DNA of 9,346 nt from Acidaminobacter sp. (GTDB lineage: Bacteria > Bacillota_A > Clostridia > Peptostreptococcales > Acidaminobacteraceae). The position numbers were made by a program, and so were the translations under genes. The notes under the pieces were generated by a model. It was not told the origin of the DNA and did not search any database. It was given only the letters and a program-made list of their open reading frames with translations. Location: positions 1-9,346 of the forward strand of contig WXFH01000244.1 in NCBI GenBank assembly GCA_009881125.1, given 5' to 3'. Below are positions 1 to 6,456 of this stretch, in pieces (positions within the stretch are counted from its first letter, which is position 1; each line of letters opens with the position of its first letter).

Positions 1-46
1 AAGCCAAGACCATCAGATAGAATGATAGTCTTGGCTTTTTTATTTT
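1..46 (+). terminator. Intrinsic terminator of an upstream gene lying outside the window
   Basis: A perfect 10-bp inverted repeat, AAGCCAAGAC (1-10) and GTCTTGGCTT (28-37), encloses a 17-nt loop and runs straight into a T-rich tract (36-46). This is the layout of a Rho-independent terminator read on the + strand. Whatever gene it serves ends before base 1. The A residues that would sit 5' of the left arm are cut off by the window edge, so a bidirectional role cannot be judged. Confidence 0.8.
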
Positions 47-64
47 GGAGAAGACAATATTACA

Positions 65-160
65 GAAATATTACAAAGCTCTGGCACCGTTTTGAGTTTG
101 GTGTCAGTCCCCAACTCAGAAGTTGTCCGCGTCACCAAATCAAAACCTGTCCGCGTCACC
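65..160. repeat. Array of four degenerate 24-nt repeat units (left copy)
   Basis: Four 12-nt cores end at 88, 112, 136 and 160, exactly 24 nt apart: AGCTCTGGCACC (77-88, weakest), GTGTCAGTCCCC (101-112), GTCCGCGTCACC (125-136) and GTCCGCGTCACC (149-160). The 12-nt spacers between them are A/T-richer. An A/T leader containing AAATATTAC (66-74) comes first. A second array with the same phase and orientation lies at 6469-6552 and shares the 15-mer AAGTTGTCCGCGTCA (120-134 here). The cores resemble short intergenic REP-type repeats associated with RAYT transposases in other bacteria, but no transposase gene is present here, so that link is an inference. No protein-coding role is supported. Confidence 0.75.
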
Positions 161-177
161 AACCCTGCCACCTTTCA

Positions 178-206
178 TTGCCCTCCATCCCCAACTGCGG
201 TATAAT
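178..206 (+). promoter_or_regulatory. Promoter of the IclR-family regulator gene
   Basis: A TTGCCC -35 element (178-183), a 17-nt spacer and a perfect TATAAT -10 element (201-206) make a good sigma-A-type promoter. Transcription would start near 213, giving a leader of about 30 nt before the ATG at 245. A GAAACA at 212-217 matches half of the palindrome found in front of the two following genes, but the other half is missing, so autoregulation is only a possibility. Confidence 0.7.
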
Positions 207-244
207 AAACCGAAACATCATATCACTTCCATCGGGAGGTCGTC

Positions 245-1024
245 ATGGACAACGGCAATAACAGCAACAGCAGCAACAGTATCGTCATGATTGAACGCGC
301 ATTCGACATCCTAAAATACATCTACGAGCATGAAAAACACGTCGGGATCTCCCAAATCTCACGTGATCTGGCGCTTCCCAAAGCAAACGTTTTCAGGATA
401 TTGAGCACGCTGCACCAGGTGGACGCGGTGGAAAAGAACGACGACGAAAAGTATTCACTGGGTCGGCTACTGGTCCAGCTCGGCAACAAAGCCCGCAAGA
501 ACTTTGATCTGAGCCAGATTGCATCGCCGGTGCTGTCGAAGTTGTCCGCTGAGATTGGTGAATCGGTGAACCTCGGAATCAAGTATGGGGACAACATCCT
601 CACTGTGCTCGGTTTTGAGGGGGAGTCGTCGACTCTGGTGTCGAAGCTCGTGCCCATCGCGCCGCTGTACTGCTCCTCAATGGGCAAACTCTATCTGGCC
701 CAAATGACGGACCCTCAGCTGGAAGCCTACTTTGCAAGCCTCAACGCGACCATAGAGACCATCCACACCAAGAAGACGCTGACTGAATTCCTCGCCCTTC
801 GCGAAGGCATTTTGAAAGAAAACATCGCCTACGATCTTGAAGAGTACGAGTATGGGCTCGCCTGCATCGCGGCCCCCATCTTTAATGGCAAGGATGATAT
901 CATCGCTGCGATCAGCATCTCTGGCCCTTACAGCAGACTGAAGTACAAGGGAATGGAGAGCATGAAGTCCAAGATCAGCAGTGCCGCCAAGGTGTTGACG
1001 GAGATGACGAAGTACCTGGAATAG
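245..1024 (+). CDS. IclR-family transcriptional regulator
   Basis: This is a 259-residue DNA-binding regulator, close to the usual 250-270 of the IclR family. After an Asn/Ser-rich tail (residues 2-12), a winged helix-turn-helix covers about 13-75, with a recognition-helix region near 44-58 (PKANVFRILSTL). The C-terminal GAF-like effector domain covers about 85-257 and shows the family blocks APLYCSSMGKLYLA (140-153) and YGLACIAAPIF (203-213). The start is fixed by GGGAGGT (234-240), 4 nt before the ATG. An internal ATG at 287 would cut off only the tail and has no good ribosome site. IclR proteins usually control transport or catabolic genes and bind palindromes with GAAA-type half sites. 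Two such palindromes precede the next two genes (1235-1249 and 2758-2772), so this protein probably regulates them. The ligand is unknown, and repressor versus activator cannot be read directly. Confidence 0.93.
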   Translation: MDNGNNSNSSNSIVMIERAFDILKYIYEHEKHVGISQISRDLALPKANVFRILSTLHQVDAVEKNDDEKYSLGRLLVQLGNKARKNFDLSQIASPVLSKLSAEIGESVNLGIKYGDNILTVLGFEGESSTLVSKLVPIAPLYCSSMGKLYLAQMTDPQLEAYFASLNATIETIHTKKTLTEFLALREGILKENIAYDLEEYEYGLACIAAPIFNGKDDIIAAISISGPYSRLKYKGMESMKSKISSAAKVLTEMTKYLE

Positions 1025-1046
1025 CAATCGAACCCCCAGCCAGCAC

Positions 1047-1084
1047 AAGTCCTTTTGCGCCCAATCGCAAGCGGACTTTTTTTC
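1047..1084 (+). terminator. Terminator of the IclR-family gene
   Basis: The outer arms AAGTCC (1047-1052) and GGACTT (1073-1078) and the inner arms TTGCG and CGCAA around the loop CCCAAT form a hairpin with a small internal loop. It is followed by a run of Ts (1077-1083). It lies 22 nt after the stop codon and separates the regulator from the membrane protein gene. Confidence 0.8.
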
Positions 1085-1100
1085 TTAGGAAAGCGCTTTT

Positions 1101-1165
1101 GCCGATGGTTCCCTGGCACGCACAGCCATCAGCAATAATACATAGTCGTGGAAGGGGACCATGGC
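1101..1165. other. Potentially folded intergenic element of unknown role
   Basis: GCC-G-ATGGTTCCC (1101-1113) can pair with GGGGACCAT-GGC (1154-1165), giving about 12 pairs with one bulged G and one G-U pair around a 40-nt loop. Inside it, TGGC (1114-1117) can pair with GCCA (1125-1128). As an alternative, AGCCAT (1124-1129) can pair with ATGGCT (1161-1166). It lies between the regulator's terminator and the predicted promoter of the next gene, so it may not be transcribed with either. It matches no riboswitch or sRNA that I recognise and may be chance or a small repeat remnant. Confidence 0.3.
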
Positions 1166-1200
1166 TATGCAAAAATAAGCACATGATTTTATAAAAACAC

Positions 1201-1229
1201 TTTACTATTAATGCGTTTAATGGTATCTT
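1201..1229 (+). promoter_or_regulatory. Predicted promoter of the YjiH-family gene
   Basis: TTTACT (1201-1206), a 17-nt spacer and TATCTT (1224-1229) give a moderate sigma-A-type match (4 of 6 at each box). The start point would be near 1236, inside the palindrome at 1235-1249, an arrangement expected for repression. The boxes are imperfect, so this is a prediction. Confidence 0.5.
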
Positions 1230-1234
1230 CAAGA

Positions 1235-1249
1235 TGAAACGACGTTTCA
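1235..1249. promoter_or_regulatory. Operator palindrome, site 1 (likely IclR-type)
   Basis: TGAAACGACGTTTCA is a perfect 7-1-7 palindrome. It sits immediately downstream of the predicted -10 box and 11 nt ahead of the ribosome binding site (AGGAGG, 1257-1262) of the membrane protein gene. The same motif with one base changed occurs at 2758-2772 before the aminotransferase gene. The GAAAC/GTTTC half sites resemble boxes of the KdgR branch of the IclR family. The neighbouring IclR gene is the natural candidate to bind it. Confidence 0.7.
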
Positions 1250-1269
1250 AAATATAAGGAGGTTACATA

Positions 1270-2652
1270 ATGGAAAATGAGAAAGTGATAAACAACTCAA
1301 ACAATACATCTGCTCTTTATTCGACGTCCTTATTCTTAAAGTTCTTAATTCCTTCAATCATTGGTCTCTTCCTCTTCGTCATTCCACTCCCATACGGTGA
1401 CAACTTCACCATTGGTGTCGGTGTCATGGCAGACTGGTTCAGAGGCAACTGGGGCGAAATGCTTCCGGGCTTCATGACCATTGTCGTCGCCGTTTCCGCA
1501 GTACTGACAGTCGTGGCGCTCGCCCTCAAACCAGCCTTTATCACCGGCAACGAATTCTGGAGAAAGCTGCTTATGCCGTCTGCTTTCTGGACCATTTCCC
1601 GGATCCTGGGCGCCATTTTCATTCTCATGACCTACCTTGAAATTGGCCCGGCGGCCATCACTTCCAGAGCCACAGGTGGCACCATTCTCTTCGACCTGAT
1701 GCCAACCCTGGCCACCTGGTTCTTCTTCTCGGGCTTCCTTCTCCCGCTGCTGATGGACTTTGGCAGCATGGACTATTTTGGCACACTGATCAGAAAATTC
1801 ATGAGACCTCTGTTCCTGGTCCCTGGCCGTTCGGCTATTGACGCAGTCGCTTCCTGGATTGGCAGCGGTCCCGTAGGCGTCGTCATCACCAATAAACAAT
1901 ATCAAGCAGGCTACTACACCACCAAGGAAGCGTCCATCATTGCGGTCTGCTTCTCGCTTGTATCCCTGCCGTTTGCAGTAGTAGTCGCGGGCTTCCTCAA
2001 GATTTCTCACGTATTCCTGCAGTTCTACGGTGCCATTTCCATTGCCTCCCTGGCTGCAGCCCTGATTCTTCCCAGAATCTATCCGCTTCGCTCTAAAAAA
2101 TCCGACTATCATCCGACTTCAACAAGCAGAATCCAGGAAGAAGTGCCTGAGGGCAGAACCCTGCACCAATACGCTGTCGAGCGCGGCGTCATGCGTGCCA
2201 AGGAAGCCAGAGCGCCGCACTATCTCGCCGCGGACGGCATCCGGACTGTGGTTGACGTTTACGTGGGCCTGATGCCGCTGGTTATGGCCTGGGGCACCAT
2301 AGCGCTGATCGTGACGGAGTACACCCCAATCTTTACCTGGGCATCCTATCCGTTCATCCTCATCTTGCAGGCCCTCAACGTGCCGGGCGCGGTTGAGGCA
2401 GCACCGGCGCTGGTGGTCGGCTTTGCGGACATGTTCCTGCCTTCCATCCTCGTTGCCAATCTGGAGTTTGAAATGACGCGCTTCATCATAGGCGCCGTCT
2501 CCTTCACTCAGCTGATCTATATGACAGAGACCGGCGCGGTCATCCTGCGCTCGGACATACCAATTTCCTTTAGGGAACTCGCGATCATCTTCCTCGAGAG
2601 AACCCTGATTACTCTGCCGATAGTCGTCCTCATAGCCAACCTCGTCTACTAG
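1270..2652 (+). CDS. YjiH-family integral membrane protein (nucleoside-recognition/Gate domain), probable transporter
   Basis: This is a 460-residue polytopic inner-membrane protein with roughly ten hydrophobic segments (about 22-42, 67-86, 104-123, 138-162, 222-242, 246-268, 326-349, 355-372, 404-424, 434-458). A hydrophilic loop covers about 271-325. The N-terminal stretch LKFLIPSIIGLFLFVIPLPY (23-42) and the Gly/Pro-rich Gate-like motifs around WIGSGPVGVVITNKQYQAGY (196-215) and VPGAVEAAPALVVGFADMF (371-389) are what I associate with the YjiH family, whose transported substrate is not established. AGGAGG (1257-1262) lies 7 nt before the ATG. A predicted promoter and palindromic operator precede it, and an aminotransferase gene under the same operator motif follows. 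That context suggests movement of an amino acid or a related nitrogen compound, but this is inference. Confidence 0.82.
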   Translation: MENEKVINNSNNTSALYSTSLFLKFLIPSIIGLFLFVIPLPYGDNFTIGVGVMADWFRGNWGEMLPGFMTIVVAVSAVLTVVALALKPAFITGNEFWRKLLMPSAFWTISRILGAIFILMTYLEIGPAAITSRATGGTILFDLMPTLATWFFFSGFLLPLLMDFGSMDYFGTLIRKFMRPLFLVPGRSAIDAVASWIGSGPVGVVITNKQYQAGYYTTKEASIIAVCFSLVSLPFAVVVAGFLKISHVFLQFYGAISIASLAAALILPRIYPLRSKKSDYHPTSTSRIQEEVPEGRTLHQYAVERGVMRAKEARAPHYLAADGIRTVVDVYVGLMPLVMAWGTIALIVTEYTPIFTWASYPFILILQALNVPGAVEAAPALVVGFADMFLPSILVANLEFEMTRFIIGAVSFTQLIYMTETGAVILRSDIPISFRELAIIFLERTLITLPIVVLIANLVY

Positions 2653-2717
2653 GTACAGCGCTGGTCAGATGCTTTAGCTTCAGCATCAGAGCCGCCGTAC
2701 AACACAACGAAAATATT

Positions 2718-2744
2718 AAATCAGGTGGCAACACCTGATTTTTT
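2718..2744 (+). terminator. Terminator after the YjiH-family gene
   Basis: AAATCAGGTG (2718-2727) and CACCTGATTT (2732-2741) form a 10-bp stem with a GCAA tetraloop, followed by Ts to 2744. A weaker six-pair hairpin (GATGCT 2668-2673 with AGCATC 2682-2687) lies upstream and has no T-run. The terminator stands between the membrane protein gene and the aminotransferase operator, so the two genes are not one simple transcript unless there is read-through. Confidence 0.88.
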
Positions 2745-2757
2745 AACAACACGTCAT

Positions 2758-2772
2758 TGAAACAACGTTTCA
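2758..2772. promoter_or_regulatory. Operator palindrome, site 2 (likely IclR-type)
   Basis: TGAAACAACGTTTCA differs from site 1 (1235-1249) at one base next to the centre. It begins 14 nt after the preceding terminator and ends 4 nt before the Shine-Dalgarno GGAGGG (2777-2782) of the aminotransferase gene. A TTAACA at 2743-2748 could be a -35 box, but no convincing -10 follows, so the promoter is not resolved. Confidence 0.68.
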
Positions 2773-2788
2773 GAATGGAGGGCTTGAT

Positions 2789-3970
2789 TTGAAGCATCGA
2801 TTTATTTCAAAGAGGTACTGGAACAGCATTGCTACAGCAATGGGAGAAAGCAGCAGTCTTTTGGCAGAATATGACGACATCATCAATTTCAGCCTCGGGG
2901 ATCCGGACATCACGACGGATGAACGCGTCATCAAAGCAGCCTTTGAAGATGCCGTGAACGGACATACCCACTATACAGACTTCTTTGGTGACAACGAACT
3001 CAGACGAGAGATCTGCAGTTACTTCACAGAGGAATATCAGTTCCCGGTTAAAATAGAAGAGTGCATGATTACCACCAGCGGCTGCCATGCCATGTGGCTG
3101 GCGCTGGAGGCCATCCTGGATGACGGGGATGAAGTCATTATCCACGAACCGTATTTTACGCCATATCCACAGCAAATTCGCCTGACGCGAGGGAAGCCGG
3201 TGGTGCTGGAAACCTATGAAAGCGAGAACTTCCAGGTAGATCCGGACAGACTGCGGGCGCTCATTAGCAACCGAACGAAGGCCATTGTCATTAACACACC
3301 CAATAATCCGACGGGCACCTGCTTCAGCAGCGAGACTATGGCGTCGATCGCGGAAATCGCGAAGGCGCATGATCTGCTGATTATTGCGGATGACATCTAT
3401 ACGAAGTTCAGCTATGAAGCGCCGTTTATCCCTATGGCGACCCTGGAGGGCATGAGGGAACGGACCATAACCATCGGCAGTTTCTCCAAGGATTATGCCA
3501 TGACGGGCTGGCGGATTGGCTACGTGATCGCGCCGGATTATATCATTCAAACCATCAAAGACATCAATGAGAACAACGTCTTCACGGCGCCGTCCGTGTC
3601 TCAGCGCGCCGCGGTGCATGCCCTCAGGCACCGGGATTCCATACAGCCGCCTATGATCGCGGAATACCAAAAACGCATCCAATATGCCTACGAGCGGATC
3701 TGTCAAATTCCGGGCATGTCGGTCCTGCCGCCTCGGGGAAGTCTGTACCTGTTTGTCAACATCAAGGCGACGGGGCTGTCTTCTGAGGAAGCAGCGCGGC
3801 GGATTCTGGAGGAGGCGCATGTGCTGGTCCTTCCGGGGAATGCCTTTGGCGGCTGCGGAGAAGGATATGTCAGACTGGCTATGACCGTAAGCGTTGAGAA
3901 GACGAAGGAAGCCTTTGACCGGATTGCGGCTATGCCGCTGTTTGGGGGAAATGGAAACAGCATTCAATGA
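2789..3970 (+). CDS. PLP-dependent aminotransferase, class I/II (fold type I)
   Basis: This cytosolic enzyme of 393 residues has the normal length for aspartate aminotransferase-like class I enzymes, which move an amino group between an amino acid and a 2-oxo acid. The visible family features are SLGDPD (35-40), NNPTG (172-176, Asn173 near the cofactor), ADDIY (200-204, Asp201 and Tyr204), the PLP lysine Lys234 in SFSKDYAMTGWR with Arg242 eight residues on, and Arg362 in YVRLAM for the substrate carboxylate. The start codon is TTG at 2789, 6 nt after GGAGGG. It keeps the family's N-terminal ISKRY segment, which the next in-frame ATG (codon 18) would remove. Substrate specificity cannot be assigned. 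The shared operator with the YjiH-family gene suggests both serve one compound. Alternatives such as a beta C-S lyase of the same fold cannot be fully excluded. Confidence 0.93.
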   Translation: MKHRFISKRYWNSIATAMGESSSLLAEYDDIINFSLGDPDITTDERVIKAAFEDAVNGHTHYTDFFGDNELRREICSYFTEEYQFPVKIEECMITTSGCHAMWLALEAILDDGDEVIIHEPYFTPYPQQIRLTRGKPVVLETYESENFQVDPDRLRALISNRTKAIVINTPNNPTGTCFSSETMASIAEIAKAHDLLIIADDIYTKFSYEAPFIPMATLEGMRERTITIGSFSKDYAMTGWRIGYVIAPDYIIQTIKDINENNVFTAPSVSQRAAVHALRHRDSIQPPMIAEYQKRIQYAYERICQIPGMSVLPPRGSLYLFVNIKATGLSSEEAARRILEEAHVLVLPGNAFGGCGEGYVRLAMTVSVEKTKEAFDRIAAMPLFGGNGNSIQ

Positions 3971-4006
3971 AAAGCAGCAATTACACGGAACGAAGCAATT
4001 AAATGG

Positions 4007-4043
4007 AAGGAAGCCGGCAAAAGCGCGCCGGCTTCCTTTTTTT
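4007..4043 (+). terminator. Terminator of the aminotransferase gene
   Basis: A 12-bp perfect stem, AAGGAAGCCGGC (4007-4018) with GCCGGCTTCCTT (4027-4038), encloses an 8-nt loop and ends in a long T-run (4037-4043). It isolates the following gene, whose transcription must begin within 4044-4177. I could not find a convincing promoter there; a TTGACC at 4047-4052 lacks a matching -10. Confidence 0.92.
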
Positions 4044-4177
4044 AGGTTGACCATGTTGAAATTCCGTGATGTTGGGTAAAAATCATTTATGAACGCATTA
4101 CAGATCTTGAATTCCCGCGGGTGTTTACGTCCGGGAGTTGCCAATAAAAGTACACAGCCGTTTTGAGGAGGGTTTCA

Positions 4178-6331
4178 ATGGGCAGTGCCAATCGTACAGC
4201 AGAAGCCGACAGCTATTTTCGTAGTATTTTTGAACACTCCTTCGATGCGATCCTCCTGACGGTTCCTGATGGAAAGATTCTAGCGGCTAATCCAGCGGCA
4301 TGCAAGATGTTTGGACGAAGCGAAGCAGAGATTTGCAGACTGGGAAGGGACGGCATGGTGGATCATACGGATCCCAGACTCAAGGACGCGCTGGTCAGCA
4401 GAGACGAAAAGGGCGAATATACAGGGATCATTCGCTACATTCGAAGCGACGGCACCACCTTTATGGGGGAGATGTCCTCAAAAGTTTTTTTGAACGAGAA
4501 TGGTGAAGAGAGATCGTCTATGATCATACGGGACATAACAGACCGGATCGCGGCAGAAAATGAACTCAAACGGCGAGAGACGCTCCTCAGCTTGTTTGTC
4601 ACGCATGCGCCGGCTGCTTTAGCCATGTTTGATCTCAACATGAACTACATTGCTGTCAGCGAACGGTTTTTGAAGGATTATGGCATTCCTGAGCGCAATA
4701 TTGTTGGAATGTCCCATTATGAGGTCTTTCCGGAGCTCCCGGAAACATGGAAAGAGGTTCACAGAAGATGCTTGAAAGGTGCAGTAGAAAAGGCAGAAAC
4801 TGAAGCCTTTCTGCGTCAGGACGGATCGGTGGATTGGATCAATTGGGAAATCCATCCTTGGTATGATCATAATGATGAAGTTGGGGGACTGCTGCTGTTT
4901 TCGGAGGATTTGACGGAGTTTGTCAACCTGCGCAATGCGCTCAGGACCAGTGAACAGCGCTGGCGATTTGCGCTGGAAGGTGCGGGTGACGGTGTGTGGG
5001 ACTGGAACTGCGAGACCAATGAAGTCTATTATTCCAGTCAGTGGAAGGCAATGCTCGGTTATGGGGAGGAGGAAGTGGAACCGACTCTAAACTCGTGGAG
5101 ACGAGTGACTCTGCCAGAGGAAGAAGACATTTTCAAGTCGCTCTATTATAGTCTTCTGAAGGGTACTGATCTGGAGTTCAACAAAGAGCATCAGGTTCGA
5201 ACCAAACAAGGGTCACTGAAGTGGGTTCTAAACCGCGGCATGGCTTTTGGACGGTCGGCGGATGGCGCTCCCCACAGAGTGATTGGAACCATTACGGACA
5301 TCACTGAGATGAAAATGGTCCAGGAGACTCTGAGGCAGAATAACCGGATGCTGATCAATTCAGAGAACCGATACCGGACGTTGTTTGAAACATCGAGTGA
5401 AGGTATTTTTATAATTGATATCAGGTCCGGAAAGCTCAAGTTTGTCAACCCGACTATTTGCGGGATGCTGGGCTATGACGGGGAAGAGCTGCTTCAAATG
5501 ACCATGGATGGATTATTTCATCCAGCGGATTGGGATGAGCTTTTGAGGGAAATCCACGATCATTTTGAAGGCATAAAGACCCAGTCCTCTGATCTCAGAT
5601 TCCGCATGAGGGATGGGCAGACACTCCACATGGATTTGAATTCCGCAAAGACGGTTATTGATGGGGCGGAAGTTTTGGTTGTTTTCGCATCAGATATAAC
5701 GGAGCGGCTGATCGCAGAGGAAGAACGAGGCCAATATGCGAACCGGATGCTAAGTGCCATGATCAAAACGGTTGAACTGCTGTCCAAAACAGTGGAACTA
5801 AAGGATCCATATACTGCCGGCCATCAACTGAGAGTTGCATCTCTGGCGGTTGCCATCGCCAGAGCCCTTGGAGTCTCGGAAGAGGAGGCAGAAGGCATTC
5901 GGATGGCGGCCATTGTGCATGATCTCGGGAAAATGTACGTGCCATCTGAAATTTTGAGCAAGCCCGGGAGACTCAACAATCTTGAGTTTGACCTCGTGAA
6001 GACACATGCCCAGGCGGGGTGTGATATCTTGAAAGAGGTAGATTTCCCTTGGCCTATCGCAGAGATGGTGCTGCAGCATCATGAACGCATAAATGGTACC
6101 GGGTATCCAAATGGTTTAACGGGTGCTGAGATGAATTTGGGGGCTCGGATTATTGCCGTTGCAGATGTGGTCGAGTCCATGGCGTCCTATAGGCCATACC
6201 GGCCGTCCCTGGGAATAGAGGCTGCGCTTGCAGAGATCAGCACTCATAGCGGCACTTTGTTTGATCCGGCTGTGGTGGCGGCTTGTGTGGATTTGTTCAG
6301 GCGCGGGTTCGTGCTGGAACAGGTGGAATGA
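4178..6331 (+). CDS. Four-PAS sensor with HD-GYP domain (predicted cyclic di-GMP phosphodiesterase)
   Basis: This is a 717-residue soluble signalling protein with no membrane segment or signal peptide. Four PAS domains cover about 11-123, 135-247, 258-380 (PAS_3-like, with WDWN at 275-278) and 393-512. The repeated ends RDITDR, SEDLTE, TDITEM and SDITER mark the domain boundaries. The HD-GYP domain covers about 520-717, with His549, HDLGK (581-585), His610, HHE (634-636), GTGYP (640-644) and Asp663, so the metal ligands and the GYP signature are intact. Canonical HD-GYP enzymes hydrolyse cyclic di-GMP to pGpG and GMP. The PAS domains may sense a small ligand, redox state or heme, which cannot be told here. 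The reading frame is open back to a TTG at 4163, but GAGGAGGG (4165-4172) lies just before the ATG at 4178, which is therefore the start. The gene stands alone between two terminators. Confidence 0.94.
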   Translation: MGSANRTAEADSYFRSIFEHSFDAILLTVPDGKILAANPAACKMFGRSEAEICRLGRDGMVDHTDPRLKDALVSRDEKGEYTGIIRYIRSDGTTFMGEMSSKVFLNENGEERSSMIIRDITDRIAAENELKRRETLLSLFVTHAPAALAMFDLNMNYIAVSERFLKDYGIPERNIVGMSHYEVFPELPETWKEVHRRCLKGAVEKAETEAFLRQDGSVDWINWEIHPWYDHNDEVGGLLLFSEDLTEFVNLRNALRTSEQRWRFALEGAGDGVWDWNCETNEVYYSSQWKAMLGYGEEEVEPTLNSWRRVTLPEEEDIFKSLYYSLLKGTDLEFNKEHQVRTKQGSLKWVLNRGMAFGRSADGAPHRVIGTITDITEMKMVQETLRQNNRMLINSENRYRTLFETSSEGIFIIDIRSGKLKFVNPTICGMLGYDGEELLQMTMDGLFHPADWDELLREIHDHFEGIKTQSSDLRFRMRDGQTLHMDLNSAKTVIDGAEVLVVFASDITERLIAEEERGQYANRMLSAMIKTVELLSKTVELKDPYTAGHQLRVASLAVAIARALGVSEEEAEGIRMAAIVHDLGKMYVPSEILSKPGRLNNLEFDLVKTHAQAGCDILKEVDFPWPIAEMVLQHHERINGTGYPNGLTGAEMNLGARIIAVADVVESMASYRPYRPSLGIEAALAEISTHSGTLFDPAVVAACVDLFRRGFVLEQVE

Positions 6332-6364
6332 GGCTGCCGGAGAATATTAGTGAGTAAAGTATGA

Positions 6365-6406
6365 AGCCGATGGTCGTTTGAGTGACCATCGGCTAAAGTG
6401 TTTTTT
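6365..6406 (+). terminator. Terminator of the HD-GYP gene
   Basis: An 11-bp perfect stem, AGCCGATGGTC (6365-6375) with GACCATCGGCT (6384-6394), has an 8-nt loop. The T-run (6401-6406) begins six bases after the stem, which is a little distant. It lies 33 nt after the stop codon. Confidence 0.82.
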
Positions 6407-6456
6407 AGGGGCATTTGGTGAACGCGTTTGAGTCCTCCAACCCTTCGGATTGTTAC

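Noticed and set aside
65..160. CRISPR array
   Set aside because: The repeat period is only 24 nt with 12-nt cores and degenerate repeats, far too short for repeat-spacer units, and no cas genes are present.
22..261. 79-codon open frame spanning the left repeat array
   Set aside because: It runs through the terminator, the 24-nt repeats (which give a false 8-residue peptide repeat) and the iclR promoter. It has no ribosome site and no recognisable family features.
1114..1130. TGGCAC resembling a sigma-54 -24 element (also at 83-88)
   Set aside because: The required GC/TTGC element at -12 spacing is absent in both places, and no enhancer-binding regulator gene is present.
1354..2112. Antisense open frame (252 codons) opposite the YjiH-family gene
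   Set aside because: Its Gly/Glu/Asp-rich, low-complexity translation is the mirror of hydrophobic membrane codons, and it lacks a ribosome site.
2775..2792. Five-codon leader peptide ATG...TGA overlapping the aminotransferase TTG start
   Set aside because: It begins inside the ribosome binding site region and has no site of its own; it is most likely a chance frame.
4111..4137. Hairpin with CCCGCGGG ahead of the HD-GYP gene
   Set aside because: It allows only short, imperfect pairing and has no T-run or recognised riboswitch features; I checked it as a possible cyclic di-GMP riboswitch and saw no supporting motif.
2807..4144. Long antisense open frame (445 codons) opposite the aminotransferase
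   Set aside because: It is a shadow of the codon pattern of a well-supported gene. The translation is rich in Arg/His without domain features, and it reads through the aminotransferase terminator.
4163..4177. Upstream TTG start for the HD-GYP gene
   Set aside because: The Shine-Dalgarno GAGGAGGG lies within these codons and points to the ATG at 4178.
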